Part shown: piece after piece, positions 5,974 to 12,503 of the stretch
Layout: every line of letters begins with the position of its first letter
How positions within the stretch are numbered: position 1 is the first letter of the stretch
DNA from: Patescibacteria group bacterium
Lineage (GTDB): Bacteria; Patescibacteriota; Microgenomatia; UBA12405; JAHJSD01
Assembly: GCA_018830585.1 (NCBI GenBank)
Contig: JAHJSD010000041.1
Span: forward strand, 1-12,553
DNA: 12,553 bases
Reading direction: 5' to 3'
Program-made: the position numbers and the translations under genes
Notes under the pieces: generated by a model
What the model was told of the DNA's origin: nothing
Seen by the model: the letters and a program-made list of their open reading frames with translations, nothing else
Databases searched by the model: none

Positions 5974-8061
5974 CTAATCGACTATTTCTACCGAAAAACC
6001 TTTCTTTTCTAACTCTTTCTTTTCCGCTTCCAATTCTAAATCGCATTTAGGGCAAAACCGGCGCTCACCGTCAATATAGCCGTGTTTTGGGCAAATGCTA
6101 AAGCTCGGAGTCAGGCTGAAATAAGGCATGGAAAAACTATCGGCGACTTTCTTAACTAACGACTTGACCGACTTAATATCCTTTAACCTCTCGCCTAAGA
6201 AAATATGAAAAACTGTTCCCCCGGTATATTTGGTCTGTAAACGATCCTGAATTTTCAAAGCCTCAAAAAGGTCCAGGTCGGCGTCAACCGGCAACTGGCT
6301 GGAATTGGTGTAAAAAGGGGCAGCGCCTCTTTTACGAACTTGCTTTTCGTTGGCAACTTTAATTCTATTTCCAAACTTTCTTTTATCAGTTCTGGCCAAA
6401 CGATGGGAAGTGCCTTCTGCCGGAGTCGCTTCCAGATTATAAAGATTGCCTGTTTCTTCCTGATAGTCAGAAATTATTTTTCTCATAAAATCCAAAACCT
6501 TTGCCGTAAAACTCACCGCTCTTTTGTTGGTCAAATCCTTGCCCATAAAATTGACCATCGCCTCGTTGAAACCGTTAAGGCCGATGGTGGAAAAATGGTT
6601 GGCCCAATACTCCCCTCTAGCCTCCTTGACCGTTCTAAGATAGTACTTTGAATAAGGGTAAAGCCCTTTTTCGGTATAACGCTCAACCACTTTCCTTTTT
6701 ACCTCCAGAGAACTCCTGGCAATTTCCATTAGTTTTGCCGTCCTTTTTAAAAATCCGTCTTCAGACTTAGCCAAATAGCCGATTCTGGCCATATTTAAAG
6801 TCACCACTCCGACCGAGCCGGTTAACGGGTTGGAACCGAACAGACCACCGCCTCTTTTTTTAAGCTCCCGCTTGTCCAATCTCAGCCGGCAACACATCGA
6901 CCGGGCATCGTCCGGACTCATGTCGGAATTAACAAAGTTACCGAAGTAAGGAATGCCGTATTTTGCGGTCATTTCCCAAACCGGATTCAAATCCCGGTTA
7001 TTCCAGTCGAAATCCGCGGTAATATTGTAAGTAGGAATCGGAAAAGTAAAAACTTTGCCGTTAGCATCGCCTTCGGTGTAAATTTCCGCCAAAGTCTTAT
7101 TAAAAAGAGACATCTCTTTTTGAAACTGGCCGTAATTCCTGTCTTTCAGCTCTCCGCCGACAATCACCGGCTGGTCTCTCATCGAAGGAGGAACTACCAA
7201 ATCAATGCTGATATTGGTAAAAGGCGTTTGGAAACCAACCCGAGTGGGGACATTCATTCCAAACATAAATTCCTGCAAGGCCTGTTTTATTTCTTTATAA
7301 GAAAGTTTGTCGTAGTAAATAAACGGGGCCATATAAGTATCAAAGTTTGAAAGCGCCTGGGCCCCGGCCGATTCTCCCTGCAAAGTATAGAAAAAGTTAA
7401 TCGTTTGGGCCAAAGCAGTTCTTAGATGCCGTGGCGGAGCGCATTCGATTTTGGTTGGCACTCCCCTGAAACCGTGAAGCAAAAGATCCTGTAAATCCCA
7501 ACCGACACAATAAGGACCTAAAAAAGAAAGATCGTGGATATGCAAATCACCGTCAATATGCGCTTCCGCCGCTTCCTTAGGGTAAATTTCCTGAAGCCAG
7601 TAGCGGGCCACGATTGAAGCAGAAATATGAGTATTCAACCCTTGGAGCGAATAACTCATATTGGCATTTTCCCGGACCCGCCAATCGGTTTCATTAACAT
7701 AACTCTTAATTAGGCTGGTAGTCTGATCCAAAAGCAGTTTTCCCCGGCGCAACCTGGCGTGCTGGGCCCGGTAAAGAATGTAAGCCCGGGCAGTCTGGTA
7801 AAAACCGGAGCGCATCAGAGTTTCCTCGACAATGTCCTGAATCTGTTCTACGGTCGGAACCCTGTGGCCGTCAAAAGTCTGGTGAAGTTTCTCTACCACT
7901 AAATCCGAAAGCTGTTTGGCCCACCTTTTGCCAAACTCGCCGGTGGCCTGACCCGCCTTAAAAATGGCATCGGAAATTTTTTCCGGGAAAAAATCAACCA
8001 CATTGCCGCTTCTTTTCCTTACTTTAGTAACCAGTTTTGTTTTTCTTTTTTCAGGCGCCAT
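5974..8061 (-). CDS. nrdD: Anaerobic (class III) ribonucleoside-triphosphate reductase, large part without glycyl-radical tail
   Basis: This 695-residue protein reduces ribonucleotides to deoxyribonucleotides by radical chemistry without oxygen. An ATP-cone (about residues 10-105, KVRKRSGNVVDF to RAYILYR) gives allosteric control of overall activity. The class III barrel follows, with IHDLSFLGPYCVGWDL (175-190, C185), ALSNFDTYMAP (236-246) and SMCCRLRLD (388-396); C390 or C391 is the likely thiyl-radical cysteine. Near the end are SICPKHGYIDGE (655-666) and FCPKC (669-673), the start of the zinc site. In ordinary NrdD the RxxGYxRPVxxWN glycyl-radical motif follows. Here the chain instead ends in a charged tail (DLELEAEKKELEKKGFSVEIVD-type, 674-695) and TAG. 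The radical motif is in the next ORF (5780-5911). ATG start at 8061; no Shine-Dalgarno site, and no NrdR box noticed upstream. Confidence 0.9.
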   Translation of the reverse strand: MAPEKRKTKLVTKVRKRSGNVVDFFPEKISDAIFKAGQATGEFGKRWAKQLSDLVVEKLHQTFDGHRVPTVEQIQDIVEETLMRSGFYQTARAYILYRAQHARLRRGKLLLDQTTSLIKSYVNETDWRVRENANMSYSLQGLNTHISASIVARYWLQEIYPKEAAEAHIDGDLHIHDLSFLGPYCVGWDLQDLLLHGFRGVPTKIECAPPRHLRTALAQTINFFYTLQGESAGAQALSNFDTYMAPFIYYDKLSYKEIKQALQEFMFGMNVPTRVGFQTPFTNISIDLVVPPSMRDQPVIVGGELKDRNYGQFQKEMSLFNKTLAEIYTEGDANGKVFTFPIPTYNITADFDWNNRDLNPVWEMTAKYGIPYFGNFVNSDMSPDDARSMCCRLRLDKRELKKRGGGLFGSNPLTGSVGVVTLNMARIGYLAKSEDGFLKRTAKLMEIARSSLEVKRKVVERYTEKGLYPYSKYYLRTVKEARGEYWANHFSTIGLNGFNEAMVNFMGKDLTNKRAVSFTAKVLDFMRKIISDYQEETGNLYNLEATPAEGTSHRLARTDKRKFGNRIKVANEKQVRKRGAAPFYTNSSQLPVDADLDLFEALKIQDRLQTKYTGGTVFHIFLGERLKDIKSVKSLVKKVADSFSMPYFSLTPSFSICPKHGYIDGERRFCPKCDLELEAEKKELEKKGFSVEIVD

Positions 8062-8107
8062 TATTTAAAAAATATCCCAATACTTAAGATAAACTTCCGC
8101 GGACTAA

Positions 8108-8464
8108 GAACTAAAAACTCCCCTTAAAAATTGGGCAGAAAAACCGAAGTTCCAAAGAGTTTTAACCCTCCCGGATCCCTCTGTTTTTATTACTAATCAA
8201 GTTCTTGATAAAAAAACCAAGCCCACCGTGGCAAAAATTGATCAACCTTGGCTCCGTTATCCAGCCGACTTACCTAACAGCAAAAGCGGATTAAAAACCT
8301 CCCCTGGGGCAGATGATTGGGAAAGTCAAACGAATAGTACCAGTTAACCTCGCCGTCTTAAGCCTTGTCAACTACTAATTTTAATATCAAAATGGAGCAT
8401 AAATTTTAAAAACACCGACAGTTTGGAAGATGATGAATTTCCTTCGAGAATTACCGTAGTTTAA
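8108..8464 (+). pseudogene. Possible degraded coding fragment in the nrdD-rnhB spacer
   Basis: On the plus strand one frame is open from 8108 to a TAA at 8345-8347 (79 codons), then open again to a TAA at 8462-8464 (38 codons). It has no usable ATG near its beginning. The translation has a protein-like composition, including VLTLPDPSVFITNQVLDKKT, KIDQPWLRYPADLPNSKSG and, after the internal stop, KNTDSLEDDEFPSRITVV. I do not recognise the family. It may be the remains of a gene with an internal stop and a lost 5' end, or chance. A small hairpin (GAGAT-GATA-ATCTC, 8467-8480, then TTAATTTT) follows. Otherwise the spacer 8062-8531 shows nothing recognisable. Confidence 0.3.
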
Positions 8465-8531
8465 CCGAGATGATAATCTCTTAATTTTCGGTTTTCCCGT
8501 TTCGGTTTCAAATCTTCAAGCAAATCAGAGA

Positions 8532-9194
8532 TCAAAGTTTTATCGACTTAATAAAACTTTCCCGATGGTACCTAGTTTTGCCAAAGTGAATTATTGCCTC
8601 TCGGTGAAGCTTAGTTCCATAGCCCTTATTCCTTTTCCAGCCAAAATTTGAATAGAACGGAAACCGCTCCGACAAATTTGCCATTAGGCTATCCCGGTAA
8701 ACTTTGGCCACAATTGAGGCGGCGGCAATAGAAAGAGACTTCTGGTCCCCTCTGATAATCGCTTTTTGGTTTGCCAGACCAACCCCGGGGACGTATTTAA
8801 CCCTTAAAGCGTCAATCAACAAAAAAGGTTTTCTTTCTAAATTCGTTTTTTGGATTGCCGCTAAAACCGCTGTCCGCATCGCCTTGCAAGTGGCCCAAAT
8901 AATCCCCTTTTTATCAATCTCGCCGGCGGTGGATAAACCAACCCCCCAGGATAGAGAACATCTTTTTATCAATTTTGAAAGTTTTACCCTTTTGACCGCA
9001 GAAATCATTTTAGAGTCATTTACTCCTTTTTGCTGTAAAAAGGTCTCCAATTTCCCATTACTAAAGGGGTCAAAAACCACTGCCGCCGCCGCCACCGGAC
9101 CGGCCAAGGCTCCCCGACCAACTTCGTCAATACCAAAGACTAAAAAGTTATTTTCTATCAGTTTTTTTTCTTCTTCAAAGTTTGGCGAGATCAT
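8532..9194 (-). CDS. rnhB: Ribonuclease HII
   Basis: This 220-residue protein cuts RNA in RNA-DNA hybrids and removes misincorporated ribonucleotides. The family motifs are all present: FGIDEVGRGALAGPV (20-34; D23, E24), NDSK (59-62), LLIDAL (125-130; D128), RGDQKSLSIAAASIVAKVYRD (148-168; D150) and the C-terminal KGYGTKLHREAI..YHRESF. D23, E24, D128 and D150 form the expected metal-binding DEDD set by comparison with E. coli D16, E17, D108 and D126. The glycine-arginine-glycine after the first acidic pair (GRG) is the usual element for recognising a ribonucleotide junction. ATG start at 9194, with only a weak AGGG upstream. It is on the same strand as nrdD but 470 bases away, so probably separately transcribed. 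Confidence 0.95.
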   Translation of the reverse strand: MISPNFEEEKKLIENNFLVFGIDEVGRGALAGPVAAAAVVFDPFSNGKLETFLQQKGVNDSKMISAVKRVKLSKLIKRCSLSWGVGLSTAGEIDKKGIIWATCKAMRTAVLAAIQKTNLERKPFLLIDALRVKYVPGVGLANQKAIIRGDQKSLSIAAASIVAKVYRDSLMANLSERFPFYSNFGWKRNKGYGTKLHREAIIHFGKTRYHRESFIKSIKL

Positions 9195-9272
9195 AACCCT
9201 ATTTTACCCCGGCGCCAATTCTAAGACTATATTCTGTTTCGCATCTAACCTTATCCAATCCAAGAACATACC

Positions 9273-9409
9273 AGTTTCGCACTTGTGCACTATAACTGTC
9301 ATTGCGAGGGAGCACAAGCGACCGCGGCAATCTCAGTTCATCCGTTACAAGATCGCCACGCTCTCCCGATTGGATCGGGATCGCTCGCGATGACAGAAAG
9401 TGCAGAACT
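9273..9409. repeat. MITE-like imperfect palindrome, copy B
   Basis: This is the inverted counterpart of the element at 2869-3006. The outer ends are AGTTTCGCACTT (9273-9284) and AAGTGCAGAACTT (9398-9410). The inner ends CTGTCATTGCGAGG and CTCGCGATGACAG enclose a 101-base core (9296-9396) that differs from copy A at about six positions. Both flanks beyond the core are also similar between the copies. It lies in the divergent spacer between rnhB (minus) and the secE-side genes (plus). Confidence 0.8.
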
Positions 9410-9443
9410 TGTTGAATATTTTTGGTGAAAGAAACCAAGACGG

Positions 9444-9473
9444 TTGGAAAAATAAGCTATTATAGGATATAAT
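9444..9473 (+). promoter_or_regulatory. Probable sigma70-type promoter
   Basis: TTGGAA (9444-9449) and TATAAT (9468-9473) are separated by 18 bases. This is a perfect -10 box and a -35 matching the consensus at four of six positions. Transcription would begin near 9479-9481, almost on the GTG at 9479. It is placed to drive the unrecognised ORF and secE-nusG, and perhaps the ribosomal protein genes downstream. Confidence 0.6.
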
Positions 9474-9478
9474 AGCTG

Positions 9479-9808
9479 GTGGGAAAAAGAAGGAATCTTA
9501 TCTGGAATACTCTGCGTGGAATTAATGTTCATGAAGCATATCAGAAAGTCTATGGCCAAGGTGGTGTTGTGATGCAAGTTGCAGCGGAGGCAAAGAAAGG
9601 AAACCGGGTTGGTGCCAGAGAAATCATCTATCAAATACGTCCGGCAATGCAGGCCTTTACGATCTACCAACCACTTAACCCAGAGATTTCAAGACTCAGA
9701 TTAACCCCAGTTCACGACCTTGCAAGAGTCGCCCGCAGAGCGCCAGCCAGTAGAAGGGGCCACTCCAAGCGTTGGCCGCCTCCAAAAATCGTCTCAACTT
9801 TAATCTGA
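9479..9808 (+). CDS. Hypothetical basic protein upstream of secE
   Basis: I do not recognise this protein. The frame is open for 109 codons from GTG 9479. The N-terminal third (NLIWNTLRGINVHEAYQKVY) could be helical; the middle contains EAKKGNRVGAREIIYQIRP; the C-terminus is Arg/Pro-rich (RVARRAPASRRGHSKRWPPP), suggesting nucleic-acid or ribosome contact, but that is inference. The start is uncertain. GTG 9479 coincides with the predicted transcription start, so it would be leaderless. ATG 9572 has a good Shine-Dalgarno match (AAGGTGGTG, 9558-9566) and would give 78 residues. It uses AGA, CGC and CGT arginine codons freely. It lies 33 bases before the secE ATG on the same strand, where rpmG often sits, but it is not L33. 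Confidence 0.45.
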   Translation: MGKRRNLIWNTLRGINVHEAYQKVYGQGGVVMQVAAEAKKGNRVGAREIIYQIRPAMQAFTIYQPLNPEISRLRLTPVHDLARVARRAPASRRGHSKRWPPPKIVSTLI

Positions 9809-9841
9809 ACCCTGCCCGTGCTATCATATACTGAACTGAGG

Positions 9842-10027
9842 ATGAAAAAAGTAAAAGAATTCTTAAACGATTTGAAAAAAATCATTAAAGAAATTACCTG
9901 GCCAAATCGGGAAACTTTAATTCAGCTGACAGTTGTGGTAATATTAGTTTCGGTCGTTTCCGGGGCCTTTTTAGGGGCCGCGGATTTTGGTTTCACTAAA
10001 TTAATCAGTCTGATTACCTTAAGATGA
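9842..10027 (+). CDS. secE: Preprotein translocase subunit SecE
   Basis: This is the minimal 61-residue form of the SecYEG channel clamp. An amphipathic lysine-rich N-terminal helix (MKKVKEFLNDLKKIIKEI) is followed by the conserved TWPNRETL hinge (residues 19-26) and one membrane segment (about 27-49, IQLTVVVILVSVVSGAFLG). An in-frame GTG at 9818 would add 8 residues, but ATG 9842 gives the usual family N-terminus and has a GAGG just upstream. Its stop overlaps the nusG start by four bases (ATGA), so the two are translationally coupled, the standard secE-nusG arrangement. Confidence 0.92.
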   Translation: MKKVKEFLNDLKKIIKEITWPNRETLIQLTVVVILVSVVSGAFLGAADFGFTKLISLITLR

Positions 10028-10632
10028 GCAAAAAACTGCCGATTAAGGCCAAAATTAAGAAAAGCAAAAAGAAATACCGCTTCCCTATCGGCGGAGGCAA
10101 GGCTCCAGCCAATGCCCGCTGGTATATTGTCCACACTTATTCGGGCCATGAGTACAAAGTAACCCAGGCGTTAAAACAAAGGACTCAAACCATGGGTCTG
10201 GAAGATGAGGTTTTTGAGGTAATTATTCCGATTCAAGATAAATACAGCATCCGCCAGGGGCAAAAAATCAAAAGCCAGGAAAAAATCTTTCCTGGTTATA
10301 TTTTGGTTCAGATGATTTTAACCGATAACTCCTGGTTGGTAATCAGAACCACTCCCGGGGTAACCGGATTTTTGGGAACCGAAAACAAGCCCACCCCGAT
10401 TCTCAACGAAGAGGTGGAAAAAATTGTCGCCGCGGTAGAAAAAGGCAAACCGAAATATAAAACCCAATTCTCTATCGGCGAAGCAGTTAAAATTACCGAT
10501 GGTCCTTTTGCGGAATTTTTAGGAACAATTGAATCGGTAGACGAAGAAAAAGGCAAATTAAAAGTTTTGGTTTCTATCTTCGGCCGGGAAACCCCGGTTG
10601 AACTCGATTTTTTGCAAGTTTCAAAAATATAA
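10024..10632 (+). CDS. nusG: Transcription termination/antitermination factor NusG
   Basis: This 202-residue protein binds RNA polymerase and couples transcription to Rho or the ribosome. The NGN domain runs from about residue 32 (RWYIVHTYSGHEYKV) through IFPGYILVQM (88-97) and TPGVTGFLG (110-118). The KOW domain is at about 149-202 (FSIGEAVKITDGPFAEFLGTIESV, ending VELDFLQVSKI). Ahead of the NGN domain is a ~30-residue lysine-rich extension (KLPIKAKIKKSKKKYRFP) that most NusG proteins lack and that could contact RNA or the ribosome. ATG 10024 overlaps the secE stop. An A/T-rich 79-base spacer separates it from rplK. Confidence 0.95.
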   Translation: MSKKLPIKAKIKKSKKKYRFPIGGGKAPANARWYIVHTYSGHEYKVTQALKQRTQTMGLEDEVFEVIIPIQDKYSIRQGQKIKSQEKIFPGYILVQMILTDNSWLVIRTTPGVTGFLGTENKPTPILNEEVEKIVAAVEKGKPKYKTQFSIGEAVKITDGPFAEFLGTIESVDEEKGKLKVLVSIFGRETPVELDFLQVSKI

Positions 10633-10711
10633 AATTTAAATTGTTTTGAATTTTGATCCTTAGAATTTATTTAGAGTTTCGATATCTTAGATATTAGAAT
10701 TTAAAAAAATC

Positions 10712-11137
10712 GTGGCTAAAAAAATAAAAGCGGTTGTCAAGTTGAATCTCCCTGCCGGAAGCGCTACTCCCGGTCCCCCGGCCGGACCGGCCCTGGGCCA
10801 GCACGGAGCGCCAATAATGGATTTCATTAATCAGTACAATGAAAGAACCAAAGAACAGAAAGGCGATATTATCCCAGTAATCGTTACCGTTTACGAAGAC
10901 AGAAGTTTTGATTTTATTACCAAGCTACCCCCTGTTTCCGCTTTAATCAAGAAAAAATTAGGCCTGCAAAAAGGTTCGGAAAAAACAAAACGGGAAAAGG
11001 TCGGTAAATTAACCATGGCCCAAGTGGCAGAAATCGCCCAGGGAAAAATGGCCGATCTTAACACAAAAGACCTGGAAGCGGCCAAAAGAACCATTATCGG
11101 TACTGCCACCAGCATGGGAGTAGAAATCACAGGATAA
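10712..11137 (+). CDS. rplK: 50S ribosomal protein L11
   Basis: This 141-residue protein has normal L11 length and builds the GTPase-associated centre of the large subunit with 23S rRNA. The N-terminal domain carries the signature LPAGSATPGPPAGPALGQHG (13-32) with the paired prolines. The C-terminal rRNA-binding domain shows KTKREKVGKLT (about 92-102) and ends GTATSMGVEITG. Start is GTG 10712, fixed by the universal AKKI..VVKL opening; there is no Shine-Dalgarno site, only an A/T-rich leader. The stop codon lies inside a 26 bp perfect palindrome. Confidence 0.96.
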   Translation: MAKKIKAVVKLNLPAGSATPGPPAGPALGQHGAPIMDFINQYNERTKEQKGDIIPVIVTVYEDRSFDFITKLPPVSALIKKKLGLQKGSEKTKREKVGKLTMAQVAEIAQGKMADLNTKDLEAAKRTIIGTATSMGVEITG

Positions 11138-11150
11138 TTATCCTGTGATT
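11125..11150 (+). terminator. 26 bp palindrome spanning the rplK stop codon
   Basis: AATCACAGGATAA (11125-11137) is followed directly by its exact reverse complement (11138-11150); the TAA stop forms the left side of the centre. As RNA it makes an ~11 bp hairpin with a 4-base AATT loop, followed by only TATTTGG. It could be a partial terminator lowering rplA expression, or a 3'-end stabiliser for the nusG-rplK message. Confidence 0.5.
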
Positions 11151-11158
11151 ATTTGGTC

Positions 11159-11434
11159 ACCTGCCTGCCCTCCTGTCGGCGGGCCTGCCTGTCGGCAGAC
11201 AGGTAAGCCAGCAGGCCCTGTACCAGACGGTACGGGGCAGGCAAGTTTAACATTTAGCATTAAACATTGGCTGTTAGGGCTTAGATTAGAGATTTCTGAA
11301 GTTTTACATTTTTATTCCGTCATCCTGAGGAATTCTGCCCACCCGTGTCATCCTGAGGAGTTCTGATGACGAAGGATCCCCTTGGATTAGTGAATCACTA
11401 ACTCCACAGGGATTCTTCGCTACGCTCAGAATGA
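11159..11434. repeat. REP-like repeat cluster between rplK and rplA
   Basis: This fills most of the unusually long rplK-rplA gap. It contains a GC-rich unit (11159-11184) matching the reverse complement of 5430-5455 with two differences; the palindrome CCTGCCTGTCGGCAGACAGG (11184-11203); TCATCCTGAGGA units near 11319 and 11348; a hairpin ATTAGTGAATCACTAA (11387-11402); and 11409-11434, whose reverse complement equals 5259-5284 base for base. No gene is credible here; the apparent frame from 11145 is translated repeat. Confidence 0.8.
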
Positions 11435-11480
11435 TAACAGCGCAAAATTTAGATATTAAAATTTAGGATTTATTTTAAAG

Positions 11481-12305
11481 ATGGGCAAAAAGAAAATAAA
11501 AGTTGTTGGAAAAGAAGAGGCTAAAGAGCAGAAAAAGCGTCCGGCTTTTAAAAAACAAAAACCGGAAGAGCCTGTCGTGGCAGAAAAAAAGGAAGCCATA
11601 ACCGAGGAAAAAAATGCGGTAGAAAAGGTTGAGGCGGTAAAAACAGAGAAAAATACCGATAAAAAAGAAGAAAACGCCGAGCCAAAGGAAGAAAAAAAGG
11701 AAAAGGTAAAAAAAGAGCCGAAATCAAGAGGTAAAAAATACCTGTCTGCCAAAAAAAAGGTTGATCCAGACCTGCTTTACCCGGTTTTAAAAGCAATCGC
11801 CTTAGTAAAAGAAACCTCAATCAGTTCCTTTGTCGGAACCTTAGAGGCCCATATTCAAGTCAAAACAGCGGGCGATTTAGGCGAGCTGGTTCTGCCCCAC
11901 TCCAAAGAGGAGGGAAAAAGAGTCGTTACTGCCAACGATGAGATTATCGCCGAAATCAAAGAAGGCAAAATCAACTTTGATGTTCTTTTAGCCAGCCCGA
12001 AAATGATGGCTAAAATCGTTCCCTTCGCCCGGACTTTAGGGCCAAAAGGTTTGATGCCCAACCCGAAAAACGGCACCTTGGTTGAAAATCCGGAAGAAGC
12101 GGTAGCCAAGTTTTCAAAAGGAGGGTTCAGAATCAAAACCGAAAAAAAGGCTCCTGTCGCCCACCTGAGACTGGGAAAACTGGATCAACCGGACAAGGAA
12201 CTAATCGCCAATGTCGAGGAGCTGATTAAAACTATCGGCGTGGTAAATATCGAAAAAATGTTTTTAAAGGCCACTATGGGCCCGGCGGTAAAGGTAAAGA
12301 TTTAG
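11481..12305 (+). CDS. rplA: 50S ribosomal protein L1 with charged N-terminal extension and shortened domain II
   Basis: L1 forms the mobile stalk at the E site and in many bacteria represses its own operon. The recognisable core runs from about residue 83 (RGKKYLSAKKKVDPDLLYPV) to 274, with VLPHSKEEGKR (137-147), INFDVLLASP (164-173), the signature LGPKGLMPNPKNGT (186-199) and the C-terminal ATMGPAVKV. Two things are unusual. Residues 1-82 are a lysine/glutamate-rich, probably unstructured extension. Domain II is compact: by eye against E. coli L1, about 22 residues are missing after VLPH..KRV and about six before it, leaving a ~192-residue core against the usual ~230. ATG 11481 has no Shine-Dalgarno site; Met starts further in are lacking until the core, so the extension appears genuine. 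Confidence 0.93.
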   Translation: MGKKKIKVVGKEEAKEQKKRPAFKKQKPEEPVVAEKKEAITEEKNAVEKVEAVKTEKNTDKKEENAEPKEEKKEKVKKEPKSRGKKYLSAKKKVDPDLLYPVLKAIALVKETSISSFVGTLEAHIQVKTAGDLGELVLPHSKEEGKRVVTANDEIIAEIKEGKINFDVLLASPKMMAKIVPFARTLGPKGLMPNPKNGTLVENPEEAVAKFSKGGFRIKTEKKAPVAHLRLGKLDQPDKELIANVEELIKTIGVVNIEKMFLKATMGPAVKVKI

Positions 12306-12322
12306 AATTTGGAATTAAGAAA

Positions 12323-12361
12323 TAAGAATTAAGCAAATTTCTTCTCGACCCTTAATTCTTA
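12323..12361 (+). terminator. Inverted repeat after rplA
   Basis: TAAGAATTAAG (12323-12333) pairs with CTTAATTCTTA (12351-12361) across a 17-base loop, 18 bases past the rplA stop. There is no T run after it, so it is a weak terminator candidate or a processing/stability hairpin. Confidence 0.35.
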
Positions 12362-12384
12362 ATATAGATGAACCAGATCAAATC

Positions 12385-12503
12385 TGCTGTTACACAGGTT
12401 TGCCCCAGCACCAGACCCGCTGCTGCGGGACGGTGCGGGGTTTCAGCTCGTGGAGAGTTCACTCGATTGACTATTATTGGCAAGGGAAATAAACAGCATT
12501 TTT
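12385..12503 (+). ncRNA. Structured mRNA leader, probably for rplJ (L10 leader)
   Basis: A long-range stem TGCTGTT (12385-12391) with AACAGCA (12492-12498) closes the region and is followed directly by five T (12499-12503). Inside is a strong three-part hairpin: CCCC/GGGG (12403-12406 with 12437-12440), GCACC/GGTGC (12408-12412 with 12432-12436) and CCCGC/GCGGG (12416-12420 with 12425-12429) around a TGCT loop, with a small asymmetric internal loop (AGA opposite AC). The place after rplA and before the expected rplJ is where the autoregulatory L10 leader lies in many bacteria. The L10 assignment is from position and architecture only; the downstream gene is outside the window. Confidence 0.55.

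Noticed and set aside
5974..5976. The nrdD TAG considered as a recoded or readthrough codon joining the glycyl-radical tail
   Set aside because: The tail is in a different frame, is preceded by its own Shine-Dalgarno site and ATG, and the gap contains a palindrome and further stops, so simple readthrough cannot join them.
8704..9393. 229-codon plus-strand frame across rnhB and the 137 bp element
   Set aside because: It is antisense to RNase HII, which has all catalytic motifs, and its end is translated repeat.
11145..11366. 73-codon frame between rplK and rplA
   Set aside because: It consists of repeat translation (PACPPVGGPACRQTG-like) and ends in another repeat family.
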